Origin: Domibacillus sp. DTU_2020_1001157_1_SI_ALB_TIR_016
Lineage (GTDB): Bacteria; Bacillota; Bacilli; Bacillales; Domibacillaceae
Direction of reading: 5' to 3'
Assembly (NCBI RefSeq): GCF_032341995.1
Contig: NZ_CP135439.1
Coordinates: 1,550,001-1,614,000 of the forward strand
DNA: 64,000 bases
This document shows, piece by piece, positions 9,806-19,530 of this stretch. Under the pieces are notes generated by a model. The model was not told the origin of the DNA. It saw only the letters and a list, made by a program, of their open reading frames with translations, and did not search any database. The position numbers and the translations under genes are program-made. Within the stretch, counting starts at the first letter, position 1, and each line of letters opens with the position of its first letter.

Positions 9806-9842
9806 ATCCCTCATTGGTTTTGAACCGATGAGGGGGATTTTT
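9806..9842 (+). terminator. Intrinsic terminator after the AHSA1 pseudogene
   Basis: A hairpin of about 14 bp (ATCCCTCATTGGTT pairing with AACCGATGAGGGGGAT, one G-U pair) is followed by TTTTT. It lies directly behind the pseudogene stop. Confidence 0.8.
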
Positions 9843-10081
9843 AAACGTATAAATTTATCCTTTTTATCTGAGAAGAGTTCTTATTATAGTCTCTATTAAG
9901 TAATTATGTTGAATTCCTTGTCCAACTGTTCCGCCCCGTATTTTCTTATTGTTTTGCAAGGGGGATTTGAGGACAAATTTGAGCAATCTGTTCCCAATAA
10001 TAAAAACTCAATCTTAAAGGAACCAAATGAAAACCTCACTATATCGATACTTTCATAATTAAACTGTTAAGCTAAGTAGTA

Positions 10082-10846
10082 TTGGCTCTATTAAGGAAAA
10101 AGGTGCGACCAATCTCCAATACGATAAGGTTGCCTTTATTGGATTTTAAAACCACGCCTCTCTCCCTTAGGCCTTTACCTTTTGATAAAACGGTTTTTCC
10201 CAACGACCCCAGAACTTCGATACAGATATTTACCAACAGCTCCAGACCCGCTAAGTATGAAGCCGCTAATATTTTAGGTAAAGAATACGATATGGAATAC
10301 ATTCAAAATAGCGATTTGGAAGGAGATTTAACGAGTCTGGTAAGAGTTTATAATGAATGGGTAAACTCTATTTTAACTAGCGATTTAGAGGATAGATATC
10401 AAGAAAGTATTAGCGGTTCAAGTAACGAAAACAATGAAATTAAACACGAAGAGACGGTTCCTCCGGATCGTTTAAATAGACTGCAAGTAAGGTCGGGTTC
10501 ATTGCATCCGCCAAGAAATCGGAAAGAAGGAGACTTGGCTATTAAGCTCGCTGATTTTCTATGCGAAATGGATAGTGATCATAGGACATTTAATCTTAGC
10601 GGTGGCAAACAGTTTATGGAGAAACACCACTTAATACCTATGGAGCAGTATTTTAACTTCGAGAAGTCCGTGGATCATTACCTAAATATCTATAGTTTAT
10701 GTCCTACATGTCATAGGAAAATTCATTATGGTGAAAAGGAAGATAGAAAAGAGATGCTTGAAATTTTATATGGAATGAGAAAAACTAACTATCAAGAGAT
10801 TTACGGCATACAATTAAACGATTTATTTCGTTATTACAATGTTTAA
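10082..10846 (+). CDS. McrA-like HNH endonuclease
   Basis: This 254-aa protein has a C-terminal HNH domain: CEMDSDHRTFNLSGGKQF, EKHHLIPMEQYF, and YSLCPTCHRKIHYGE. This Cys-His-His-x-C-x2-C-H pattern is the one found at the C terminus of many McrA-like modified-DNA nucleases and in orphan HNH defence proteins. The first 130 residues are unrecognised and may recognise DNA. The frame opens at a TTG with no good Shine-Dalgarno, so the 5' end may be truncated or the start may differ. A second, broken HNH gene of the same type is at 22,719. Confidence 0.65.
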   Translation: MALLRKKVRPISNTIRLPLLDFKTTPLSLRPLPFDKTVFPNDPRTSIQIFTNSSRPAKYEAANILGKEYDMEYIQNSDLEGDLTSLVRVYNEWVNSILTSDLEDRYQESISGSSNENNEIKHEETVPPDRLNRLQVRSGSLHPPRNRKEGDLAIKLADFLCEMDSDHRTFNLSGGKQFMEKHHLIPMEQYFNFEKSVDHYLNIYSLCPTCHRKIHYGEKEDRKEMLEILYGMRKTNYQEIYGIQLNDLFRYYNV

Positions 10847-10982
10847 AATAATTTAGACTATTGAAAAGGTGGTATAATCACTTAAGGTTATTTAAAAACA
10901 GGAAATAAAAATCCTTGAAAAAAGACAGTAAGCAACATAAGATTTTTTTGTTTTTTAATTCTTATATTAATCTAGGAGATTG

Positions 10983-11032
10983 TTACCTTCACAAAGTAGA
11001 GGTCGCCGGTTTGAACCCGGTAGGAATCATCA
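10983..11032 (+). tRNA. tRNA-Val 3' fragment (probable att scar)
   Basis: These 50 bases read as the 3' part of a tRNA: anticodon arm (loop with CAC), variable loop, a T-arm with stem GCCGG/CCGGT and loop TTTGAAC, then the acceptor strand AGGAATC and ATCA. The D-arm and 5' acceptor strand are absent. The acceptor strand is the exact complement of GATTCCT at 61,549-61,555. With the integrase stump 100 bp away, this looks like an attachment-site half. It is not a working tRNA. Confidence 0.6.
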
Positions 11033-11133
11033 ATGTTCAAAGCCGTAAATCCTTGATATATAAGGTTTTTTATTTTGTTCTCTTATATTCGCTCCGCTTC
11101 ATTGGTCATATATTTGGTCACAAGGACAAGAAA

Positions 11134-11460
11134 TTAACCGTTGAATAATTTATTTGCAAGACGGTTAGATGCCTCTTGCTGTATGTTAGGCAAGATATGC
11201 GAATAAGTATCCGATCTGATTTTCACACTGCTATGACCCAACCGCTCCGAAATTAACTTAATATTTTCCCCTTGCTGTAGCATAAGGCTGGCATACACAT
11301 GAGTTAAATTATGGAAACGGATTCTGGAAAGAATCGACTTCTCAAGTAAGTTGTAAAACGATGTAAGTAGACTTTTTGGGTTAATAGGATTGCTATTTAA
11401 TGAACAAACAACAAGATTAAGATCTGTATAAGCAGCACCGAGCAGTTGGTGAATCGACAA
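11134..11460 (-). pseudogene. Tyrosine recombinase (phage-type integrase), C-terminal remnant
   Basis: The 108 codons match the end of phage integrases: IRFHNLTHVYASLMLQQGENI, LISERLGHSSVKI, and DTYSHILPNIQQEA with the nucleophile Tyr. The conserved HxxR is HNLT, so the second catalytic Arg is lost. The N-terminal two thirds are missing. It lies beside the tRNA-Val 3' fragment, the usual arrangement at a tRNA integration site. It is therefore a dead integrase marking an old element end. Confidence 0.8.
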
Positions 11461-11602
11461 AGAGGGTGTAAAGCGGAAGGTGCGTAAGGAGATAAAAAAT
11501 TAATTCTATATAATTTCTTATCCAAAGGAAAAGTTGAGAAATTTGATACGGAAACTGATTAGCTTAGGAGGAGCTACCGGAAATAAAATGATAGCAAAAT
11601 GG

Positions 11603-11632
11603 GCCATCTACATGAGATGGCTTTTTAGCTAT
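11603..11632 (+). terminator. Hairpin with U-run
   Basis: GCCATCT-ACATG-AGATGGC is followed by TTTTTA. It could terminate transcription on the + strand facing the end of the nuclease gene at 11,647. The matching upstream gene is unclear. Confidence 0.6.
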
Positions 11633-11646
11633 GATGAAAAATTTCA

Positions 11647-12576
11647 TCATTCAATGTCTTGAATATCGCTTTTTTTATAGAGGCTAATTGTATCTTTTAT
11701 TTTTTTCTTTAAGTCTGTTTTCTCAGTATCAGATAACTGCTCATACATTGTAAGAAAATCTATTGTATATCGTCTTATTGAGTTGTTAAACCATGCTTCG
11801 TTTTTTCTAATATTATCCCGATTGATAACCTCCAACCATCGCTCAACTAAGAGGCCTTGCCAGTCGCCTAATAGCTTATGTCTTTCCTCTAATGAATTGA
11901 CATCGTTTGAATAAATAAGCTCCTTTTCTTCCTCTAGCCTATTTTTTTCATTATGGTCTATTAAAGTCTTAAATGAGACATCAGGTCTTGGACTTCTATC
12001 CGGAAAGTGCACGGCCTCAGTGATCGAATTTACATATTGTCCTGCAGTGATGTTAACTGTTGAGTCTGTATGTTTTACAAACAATACCCATTCGCTAGGG
12101 GTAACTTGTTGAATACTTGATCCACGAATGCTATCCTTCTTTGTTGATTTTAGCTCAATTGGGATAAAAGCAACACTCTCTGTTCCTTCCTCTCTAATTT
12201 CTAGTAACAAATCAGGATTAACAAATAACTTTTTCTCTTTTCTGACAATTTCTTTTAATTCATCTGTAAGTTCGGAAGGAAGATAAACTTTCTTTACGTA
12301 CAGATTAAAAAAATCACTGTAAGGATGAGTTTGTTTTTGACTTTCCTTACTTTTTTTTGATACAATACTTAATTGGTATTCTTTCTTATCATCAGGTAAC
12401 CTATTAAACTTCTCCTTTATAAACTTTTTTAGAAAGCCTTTTAGCTCTGCATCCACATTTGCTTCATCAGCATGAAAATTGATCGCTTTTAATAATTCTG
12501 AATTACTTTTTAAATTTTTTTCTAATTCGTACATAAAAGCATGCATAAATAATTCGGTGGTATTTTTAAAATCCAA
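11647..12576 (-). CDS. PD-(D/E)XK-like nuclease, orphan
   Basis: This 309-aa protein has a PD-(D/E)XK-like core: FVNPDLLLEIREEG gives the PD motif, and AFIPIELKSTKKDSIRG gives ExK with the conserved hydrophobic strand. A GSSIQQVTPSEWVLFVKHT stretch follows, as in type II restriction enzymes. The start is TTG with GAGG 11 nt upstream. No methyltransferase lies next to it, so it is either an orphan restriction nuclease or one acting with another island protein. The assignment rests on motif pattern only. Confidence 0.55.
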   Translation of the reverse strand: MDFKNTTELFMHAFMYELEKNLKSNSELLKAINFHADEANVDAELKGFLKKFIKEKFNRLPDDKKEYQLSIVSKKSKESQKQTHPYSDFFNLYVKKVYLPSELTDELKEIVRKEKKLFVNPDLLLEIREEGTESVAFIPIELKSTKKDSIRGSSIQQVTPSEWVLFVKHTDSTVNITAGQYVNSITEAVHFPDRSPRPDVSFKTLIDHNEKNRLEEEKELIYSNDVNSLEERHKLLGDWQGLLVERWLEVINRDNIRKNEAWFNNSIRRYTIDFLTMYEQLSDTEKTDLKKKIKDTISLYKKSDIQDIE

Positions 12577-12660
12577 TTTTTAACCTCATTTCGTAATTAT
12601 AGAAACAAACTCCATTATATTATTACTTAATATTTTTCCTCAATAGCTAACTAAGAAAAA

Positions 12661-13010
12661 ATGAAAAAGCCTTCAATTCGGACTTTATACAGCCGTATGC
12701 CAAAGAAGGTTTTCAAGACGGCAACGACGGACTGCGGAAAAAATTCAGCTGTTACGCAGTGTTGGAGAAATATACAAACATTACTTTTTATTTTGCGGAT
12801 CCATATTCTCCCTGACGGCGTGGAAGCAACGAAAATACCAACGGTCTGCTTCGTGAGTTTTTTCCAAAAGGCACCGATTTTAACAAGGTGACGGATGACA
12901 AGCTGGGCCGGGCTCTTCAGCTGCTCCACAACCGGCCACGCAAGTGCAGTGCCTAAGCAGTACGCCACACGAAGCATTTATCGACGAAGTGTCGCACTCA
13001 AATTGACAAA
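12661..13010 (+). pseudogene. IS30 family transposase remnant
   Basis: Scattered over frames are typical IS30 C-terminal parts: FSCYAVLEKYTNITFYFADP, then YSPW, NTNGLLREFFPKGTDFNKVT and LLHNRPRKC. This is the region carrying the last Asp and Glu of the DDE site. At least two frameshifts are present, and the N-terminal half is missing. It is a dead fragment. Confidence 0.8.
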
Positions 13011-13132
13011 TGATCTAATGAGAGCTTACAACACGTACTTCTATTGTGTATTCCACATATAGATATACATGGTAGTTAAACATAGTTCTTTTATAGTAGA
13101 ATGTAGATGCAATTTAAAAGGGAGGAAGATAA

Positions 13133-13654
13133 ATGGTTAAAGAAATAGAAAGAACAATAAAGTCCGCAGCGGTATTATCTGATGATGATAAATACAGATA
13201 TAAATTAACAAGGATTTGGGATAGTGACAAGCCGAATGCCACAGTAGTAATGCTTAATCCTAGCAAGGCTGATATGTTAAAAACAGATAGAACAGTGATG
13301 AACGTCACTAATTTTTTGGTCGATAATGGTTATGGCGCAATCACAATTGTTAATTTATTTGCATACAGGGTAACAGACCCTAAATTTCTTAACCAAAGAG
13401 ATGAATTACACGAATCAATAAATGATGATTATTTAAGAGAGGCTTTTTATGACGCAGATCTCATAATAGTAGCTTGGACTAGGGATAAGGATAAGTATGT
13501 AATACGAAAGAGGGAAGTGGAAAATTTGTTGCTCGGTTATAGAAACAAGATTAAATGTTTTGAGGACGATAAGGGGAAAAAGCTAAGACACCCAAGGGAT
13601 TTAGGTGCAGGGTGGAAACTAGTGGATTACGAATTTATGTTTGTTGAAATTTGA
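13133..13654 (+). CDS. DUF1643 family protein
   Basis: This 173-aa protein matches the DUF1643 pattern: RYKLTRIWDSDKPNATVVML followed by NPSKAD, then DRTVMNVTNFLVDNGYG, the NLFAYRVTDPK motif, and ADLIIVAWTRD near the middle. GGGAGGAAG precedes the ATG. The function of the family is not established. It is common in mobile and defence regions. It stands alone between an IS30 remnant and the GmrSD-type gene. Confidence 0.8.
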   Translation: MVKEIERTIKSAAVLSDDDKYRYKLTRIWDSDKPNATVVMLNPSKADMLKTDRTVMNVTNFLVDNGYGAITIVNLFAYRVTDPKFLNQRDELHESINDDYLREAFYDADLIIVAWTRDKDKYVIRKREVENLLLGYRNKIKCFEDDKGKKLRHPRDLGAGWKLVDYEFMFVEI

Positions 13655-13948
13655 GAACATTTAGGATTTTAAAACAGATATTTTTTCCATGAAGAAAATT
13701 TAGCGATAAGTAATAACGAGATTTACAATGAACAAAGGGAAAGAGTCTTGTTTTTACTCCTCTCATTATAAGTAGCCTGATAATTTAACGCGCACTAAAG
13801 CGGTGTGAGTATCAGAAATTATTATAAATCAAATTCTAAAAGAAGGAATTGCAAGAAGAGTTTCATTATCCATAAAACATTATTAATTAGTGAATTGGTA
13901 TAACAGGATAAATGAAAATCAAGATTAATTAATGAAGGGATAAAGAAA
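13655..13948. other. Intergenic, AT-rich
   Basis: No gene, terminator or repeat can be supported in these 294 bases. AAGGGA at 13935 leads into the next ATG. Confidence 0.5.
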
Positions 13949-15726
13949 ATGAAAATCACTCCAACCACTTTAAGTATCAATCAATTACTGGGTAGTAGTA
14001 ATGAGCAATTTGTTATCCCCGCCTATCAAAGACGGTATTCTTGGGGAGAAAAACAATGGGCGGATTTGTTTCATGATATTAAGTTGTTAAGCCAGCGGGA
14101 CTCTCACCTATTAGGAACTATTCTTTGTCTTGCTACTAATTATTCTATTGGAATAATACGTTAGAACTTGTTGATGGACAGCAAAGGACAACAACATTGA
14201 CTATATTGTTAAAGGCTCTATCGGATAAATTTAAAGAGTTACAACAAGAAGAAGTACATAAAGAAATTGAAGCTTTGCTATTCTGTAAAGGGATTGACCG
14301 AGCGTTAAAGCGCAAAGTTATATTAGGTGATTTAGACAATCCAGACTATGAAAAGTTAATGAATAATGAAGATTTAGATTCTATAAAGAATAAGAAATTC
14401 CTTGAAGCGTATGGTTTCTTTATGGATAAGTTTAAAAATTTTGCTTTAACGGAATTATTGGAGTTCCATTATAAATTGGTAAGTAATACATATACGATTC
14501 GGTTGGATGTTACAAATGCCAAAGATGCCTATAAACTATTTGAAACTATCAACAATCGAGGCCTCAGTCTTAGCCCGACGGATATCATTAAAAACTTTCT
14601 CCTTGGACATTCCTCGCTAATAAGCGATGAAATTTTGGAAAAAGTGAAGGGCTATTGGACGGAATTAATTATTAACCTTGATGGAATTAAAACAGATGAT
14701 TTCTTTAGACAATATCTTTCGAGCATATTAAGAAGAAAAATAACGGGGTCAAACATCATTGAGGAATTTAAAAATTATTACTTTAAGTCTGTGGTAGAGG
14801 CTGAAAATCTAAATGAATTTAGTCAATATGAACGATTTACCGTGGAACCAGAGGATGATTTGGAAGACCAATCTATTGAATTGGAAGAAGAGCGGGCGTG
14901 GGAAGTAGAGGTGAACAACAAGATTTCCATTGTCGACTTTGCTCGGTATCTTCGTGACGCTTCCAAGATGTATGGACATATACGAAATCAGTCATTTTCG
15001 AATCATGTCATAAACAAACACCTAAAGAACTTGACCAAAATCAAATCATTTCCTTCTTATATCTTTTTATTAGACTTATTCCAAAGAAATGTTGAAGAAA
15101 CAAAAAAAGTGGAAATTCTAAAAACAATTGAAACATTTATGCTTAGAAGACATGTGTGTGAATATCGGACAGCTGAACTTGATGCTATCTTTTCTAATTT
15201 AGTGAATGTGGAAAACGAAGATATTGTAAGAAGCGTTAAAGAAAAACTTTCTAAATACTTACCAACCGATAATGAATTTAGAGATAAGTTCTCAAAATAT
15301 AGCTTTAAAGGGAACGAAAACAGGGCGAAATACGCTCTTGAAAGGTTTGAATACGATTTAATTAACGACCAAGGGGAATATATTTTAAGTTCTGGAGATG
15401 AACTTCATTTAGAACATATTATTCCACAAAAAATAACAACTAAAAAGTCAAAAGAAGAGTTTGGAGATTGGGAAAAGTACTTAGGAAGCGGCGCTAAGGA
15501 AGCACATAAGGAATATGTAAACAGAATCGGTAATCTCACGCTCCTAGCCAAATCACTAAATATTGTAGCCTCCAATAATCCTTTCGAAGACAAGGTCAAG
15601 GAGTACCAAAAGTCGAATATTCAATTAACTAAAAAAGTTATTGCTTTATCCGAGTTTAAATTTCCGCAAGTGGAAAAGCGGTCAAATGAACTTGCGAATA
15701 AAGCTGTTCAATTATGGCGCTTTTAA
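13949..15726 (+). pseudogene. GmrSD-type (DUF262/DUF1524) restriction protein, one frameshift
   Basis: The N-terminal DUF262 part begins in one frame (LGSSNEQFVIPAYQRRYSWG) and continues in another from about 14,150 with ELVDGQQRTTTLTILLKA. The rest is intact: FETINNRGLSLSPTDIIKNF, then a C-terminal DUF1524 HNH (LHLEHIIPQK, NRIGNLTLLAKSLN). GmrSD proteins are type IV enzymes that cut modified DNA, with NTP use by DUF262. The break lies between 14,125 and 14,150, just before the catalytic DGQQR motif. A fixed one-base indel or a sequencing error would explain it. A terminator follows at 15,783. Confidence 0.85.
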
Positions 15727-15782
15727 GGGTTTTTATTTGAAATAGCTAATGAATAATACACTAAGATAAAGGTTTAATCTTT

Positions 15783-15811
15783 GTGGGAGATGAGGAGACC
15801 CACCTTTTTTG
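15783..15811 (+). terminator. Terminator after the GmrSD-type gene
   Basis: GTGGG pairs with CCCAC across an 11-nt loop and is followed by TTTTTT. Confidence 0.6.
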
Positions 15812-16743
15812 TTGTATAGTCCAGAGTATTTTCCGGCTATACAATTTCTTGTTGAGAAAGAAATATGTAGCAGTTGTATCCACGCCAATACGTTATAAGA
15901 AATATCCGATATGAAACGGATTTTTGGTGTTGTTTATTCAATAAAAACACCTCAACAGCAAGTATTTCTAAAGTGAATTTTGAAACGATTTTAGCGAATT
16001 TTTGTATAATTGGTTGTGTTCGCATTGGAATACTACCGGAAAATCAGTTGTAGTATATTGTTAATAGTATTACAGTAGTGAAGATGAAAATTAGATAAAG
16101 TATAAAACAAATAAATTCGAAAAGGAGAGAATTTACACGCAACCGCCTTTTTAGGAGGCGCACTATATATTTCTGTAATCCTATGAAGTAATTAATCATA
16201 GGATAGGCTAATTCATGCCTTTATTTCACAGGGGTAAATGTGTTTTCTAACGAGGTGCGTTGTATGTAGATTCTCTCCTTTTTTGTGTTGTTTATATATT
16301 AGTCCTGCGTTAAAAAATATTAGTGAAGTATGAGAGAATTCACGAAGAGTATGTAAAAGAGATAAGAGGATACCTATTTTTTGTTGTATCAGGAACAAAA
16401 ACTTTTTCATGTATCATTACTTTACCTTAACGTCATTAATGAATGGGATCGATATTTATCCTCTTTCACGGTTGTTAGATCATACGAGAGTTTTAAACAC
16501 TTAGCGTTGCTTGGAATTACCGACAGATGAAACTTTAAGTGAGGCGCAAACTCCAGCAGTCCACTTATGAATACGGGAAGAAAACCATAATAACGAAATT
16601 GTTAAGGTTTTTTTGTGGGCAATAGGTATATAAATTCTCTCGTCGAAATGCTAGTACAACAAGCTTCTACTAAAAGAGGATTTAAAGATCGCAAAAAACC
16701 TTAGTAGATAGGAATTTGCCATCTTTTTATAATTGAATAATCT
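15812..16743. other. Gene-free stretch
   Basis: Apart from the inverted-repeat unit at 16,120-16,284 and a weak hairpin with T-run near 15,904-15,926, no gene can be supported in this 0.9-kb AT-rich interval. Short open frames here have no Shine-Dalgarno and low-complexity translations. Confidence 0.5.
16120..16284. repeat. Inverted-repeat unit with internal hairpins (ncRNA or MITE candidate)
   Basis: Left arm 16,120-16,142 (AAAAGGAGAGAATTTACACG) and right arm 16,256-16,284 (reverse complement AAAAAGGAGAGAATCTACAT) pair over more than 15 bp and enclose about 115 bases. Inside are a short GC-rich hairpin (GCCT...AGGAGGC region, 16,144-16,160) and a perfect 9-bp hairpin ATCCTATGA/TCATAGGAT (16,180-16,204). 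No credible gene is inside. A structured RNA or a miniature inverted-repeat element would both fit. Confidence 0.45.
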
Positions 16744-18303
16744 TTACTTGCTAGTAGTAGTTCTGCATTTGCGACATGAAATAGCGCCGAGACGAAACAC
16801 GTTGGAAGCAATGCTATCCCAAGCTGTCTGATGCTCTTTGCAGTAAAAGAAAATCCGCCCGCTATGACCAAAAGAAATCTTATCAGGGGTGATGATATTT
16901 TTGTTGAAATCCCAATATTGTTCAACTAATTCTTTATGTGTATGGGCAACACTTCTCTTATATGGCACTCTTCGACGTGCAGCAGACTTCTTTTTTGATT
17001 CACAGGCTTTACAACCGCTTGAATGGTTGCCGAAAACACTATATGCTGCGGCTTGCCAATGTTTATCGTGCTCTTTGCAATAAAAATGAAGCTTGAAGTG
17101 TGAACCTGCTGTCACTTCCTCGGGTTTTACTATATTCTTTTCAAAGTCCCAATATTGCTCGACTAGTTTAGAATGGGTATAGGCAACACTTTTTTTATAC
17201 TCCACTTTACTTCTTCGGGTATTTGCATTTTTATTCGCTTCACATTTTTTGCATCCGATATAGCCGCCATTAAAAATATTATAAGCATAGGCTTGCCAGC
17301 CTTGCTGGTGTGTTTTGCAATAAAAGTGAAGCCGTACCTTACTTCCTGAAGAAACATACTCAGGCTTAATTTCGTTTTTCTCAAAGTCCCAATACATCTT
17401 TACTGTTTCATTGTGAGAATGAAGAACACTATTGCTTATTTCTCGTTTATAATACTGGTTTTGAATCGTAATAAAATCTTGGAATGTATTTACTATTATT
17501 GCATTAAGCTTTTCAGCGTTTTTTTTGTCCTTTTCCGCCAGATAGGTCAATAGGGTTTTGATTACTTCATCCAATGAAGAAAGGCTATTGAGGTTTTTTC
17601 TGATAAAACAAGTAGATTGCTCGAGAGGGGGCAGTTCTTCTCTTATTCGAATTGTATGTAAACCTGCCTTACCTAATTGTTCGTTTTTACGCAAATCATA
17701 CGCCGCTTTGGTTTTCCCAGAGTGAAAATAGTGACCATCATATTCAACCACTGTATGTAATGCTGGGAGAAAGATGTCCGCTTCCAGAGATTGATTTTCA
17801 ACTTTGAAGATATAGCGGTGTTTAACATTATGGTAAACTTGAGAGAGATAATAGAAAATAGCCTGTTCTGGTAGGGATGTACCTTTACTATTACATCTTT
17901 TGCATCCTGTATTTCTGACATGACGCAGCCAAACCGTTGTTTCCCACTCGTAATGACATCGATGACATTTCCACCAGACTTTTCTTTGACTTCCCACACT
18001 AATTTCTTCAGGAACAAGCACACCATTTTTTTGTGGATGCCATTCGGATGACAAGTAAGGGTTGTTTATCGAGAGCCGGTTGCAATCACATAGCCGAGGT
18101 TTACTGCCTTTTACTCTTGATTGCACAATCATAGGATAGACAAATCTACAATTTTCGCAAACCCAGTAAACTTTTTTATTGCTATTAACAGCTAATTGGT
18201 CGGCTGTTATGTTTTTATTTAATTCCGTTGGCGCGAGCCATTTCGCAACGTCCGCGTGTTTAATAGATAAACGGTTTTCATCTGTTAATTTATTACTTCC
18301 CAT
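16744..18303 (-). CDS. Zinc-ribbon protein with embedded Vsr-like nuclease domain
   Basis: This 519-aa protein starts with two zinc-ribbon (DUF4379-type) modules: C49-x2-C52 with C72-x-C74, and C113-x2-C116 with C134-x2-C137. Next is a Vsr-like endonuclease segment: LEADIFLPALHTVVEYDGHY (E174, D176, E187, D189), an H194 and IRIREELPPL. From about 295 to the end come three copies of a roughly 65-80-residue module: H..(L/T)V..YWDF.KN followed by FYCK.H...W and C-x2-C. AAAGGAG lies 8 nt before the ATG. The layout suggests a DNA-binding nuclease; function is inferred. Confidence 0.7.
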   Translation of the reverse strand: MGSNKLTDENRLSIKHADVAKWLAPTELNKNITADQLAVNSNKKVYWVCENCRFVYPMIVQSRVKGSKPRLCDCNRLSINNPYLSSEWHPQKNGVLVPEEISVGSQRKVWWKCHRCHYEWETTVWLRHVRNTGCKRCNSKGTSLPEQAIFYYLSQVYHNVKHRYIFKVENQSLEADIFLPALHTVVEYDGHYFHSGKTKAAYDLRKNEQLGKAGLHTIRIREELPPLEQSTCFIRKNLNSLSSLDEVIKTLLTYLAEKDKKNAEKLNAIIVNTFQDFITIQNQYYKREISNSVLHSHNETVKMYWDFEKNEIKPEYVSSGSKVRLHFYCKTHQQGWQAYAYNIFNGGYIGCKKCEANKNANTRRSKVEYKKSVAYTHSKLVEQYWDFEKNIVKPEEVTAGSHFKLHFYCKEHDKHWQAAAYSVFGNHSSGCKACESKKKSAARRRVPYKRSVAHTHKELVEQYWDFNKNIITPDKISFGHSGRIFFYCKEHQTAWDSIASNVFRLGAISCRKCRTTTSK

Positions 18304-18471
18304 TTTATTTCACTCCTTTATAGCTTCTTAATTGTAACAAAAAGAAATATTCTATTTTCTTGGTGTATATTGGATATTATGGGTGAGGAAGAGTGATTAA
18401 GTTATAAAAAGGAGATAATGTAAAGTGAAGAATAAGATTCGAATTGGGAAGATTTTTGTTCCCGTCACCAA

Positions 18472-19002
18472 GTGATTGAAAAGGGAGTACCCTTATTTCA
18501 AGGTAGTGAAAACATTGTAGAAACCTTTCCGTATGGAACTAATAATCGGATCATGCTTAAAAGAAGTTCTAGCATGGAATCCTGCCTAATTAATGAAGTG
18601 GAAAAGGTCCTAACTGATTACATAGAGCAGACAGGGAAATACGATGGTTTGATTTATATGATGTTTTGGAAGAAAGATAATAAAATTACCCCATTATATA
18701 TAGGGAAGTCTGAGAAATATGGAAAAAGCGGAGGTGATTTATCCATAAATATAAAAAATATTGGACAAAATAAAACGAACTTTTGTAGATGGGGTTACAA
18801 TTACGCTTATCATATAGGGGATCTAAGTGCAGTAGTTTGTTTGGGACACCCTGAAATTAAAATATTAAATAAATATTCTAAATTGGTAGCTCTAATATTT
18901 GAAAATTACCCAGTTGAAGAGCCTGTTTTAAAAGCTCCTGTATGCTTCTGGATCAAAGCATGGTCCAAAAAAGATATTGGAGTTTGGAGAGAATTTGATT
19001 AA
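18472..19002 (+). CDS. GIY-YIG-like protein, 5' end disturbed
   Basis: The 176 codons include YDGLIYMMFWKKDNKITPLY and IGKSEKYGKSGG, a pattern resembling the GIY...YIG strands of that nuclease family. The GTG at 18,472 has no Shine-Dalgarno. In the same frame, protein-like sequence (NWEDFCSRHQ) extends upstream to a TAA near 18,430, while AAAGGAG and a GTG at 18,425 lie in another frame. One base change near 18,432 would join them, so the annotated start is probably an artefact of a frameshift and the gene may be non-functional. Confidence 0.5.
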   Translation: MIEKGVPLFQGSENIVETFPYGTNNRIMLKRSSSMESCLINEVEKVLTDYIEQTGKYDGLIYMMFWKKDNKITPLYIGKSEKYGKSGGDLSINIKNIGQNKTNFCRWGYNYAYHIGDLSAVVCLGHPEIKILNKYSKLVALIFENYPVEEPVLKAPVCFWIKAWSKKDIGVWREFD

Positions 19003-19096
19003 ACATCACTTACATTTCTTGAACATTTGCTAATTGGCTTAGCTAGTGAGTTGTTTCCCGGAACGATTTCAATCAAGAAGGAGTGAATAGAAAGTA

Positions 19097-19530
19097 ATGG
19101 AAAGACTATGTGTTATTCCTTGTGGGGCAAAAAAGTATGGAAGAAGAATCTGGCCGCTGAACCAACAAAAGCAAGGGATGTTTATATCGGCTCATTTCAT
19201 AACTCTTGTCAGAAATATGCTAATCGTTTTTTTAAAAAGAAGGTTATACTTTCAGTGAAACATGGATTCTTGTTTCCAGAGGGTATTGTTGAATCGAATT
19301 ACGATGTTTCATTTGGTTCTATAAGTCCGGATATTATTAGCATCAATGAAGGCAACAAATTATAAACAAGAAGTTGGTGAAATATAGGGAATTAGTCGTT
19401 TTAGGTAGAAAAAAGTACAAAAAGGTCGTTGAGCAAACCTTTGGAAGTAGTTATAGTTATACGTACCTCTTTAATGGGTGTAAGGGAATAGGCTGCATGC
19501 TAAAAAAGATACATAATTCTATTTTTTAGG
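19097..19530 (+). pseudogene. DUF6884-like protein, two frameshifts
   Basis: Joining three frames gives one protein. It starts MERLCVIPCGAKK from 19,097 after AAGGAG, continues with ARDVYIGSFHNSCQKYANRF, VILSVKHGFLFPE and NYDVSFG in the second frame, and ends from about 19,355 in the third with LVVLGRKKYKKVVEQ and FNGCKGIGCMLKKI. The order of motifs fits the DUF6884 family. Two single-base indels near 19,130 and 19,355 break it. The function of the family is not known to me. Confidence 0.6.

Noticed and set aside
10915..11148. 77-aa frame covering the tRNA-Val 3' fragment
   Set aside because: The conserved part is tRNA-like, not protein-like, and there is no ribosome binding site.
16120..16284. 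Retron msr-msd RNA
   Set aside because: The inverted-repeat layout is suggestive, but no reverse transcriptase gene is present within the window.
16213..16410. 65-aa frame on the minus strand
   Set aside because: It lies mostly in the inverted-repeat unit, has no Shine-Dalgarno and shows no protein family features.
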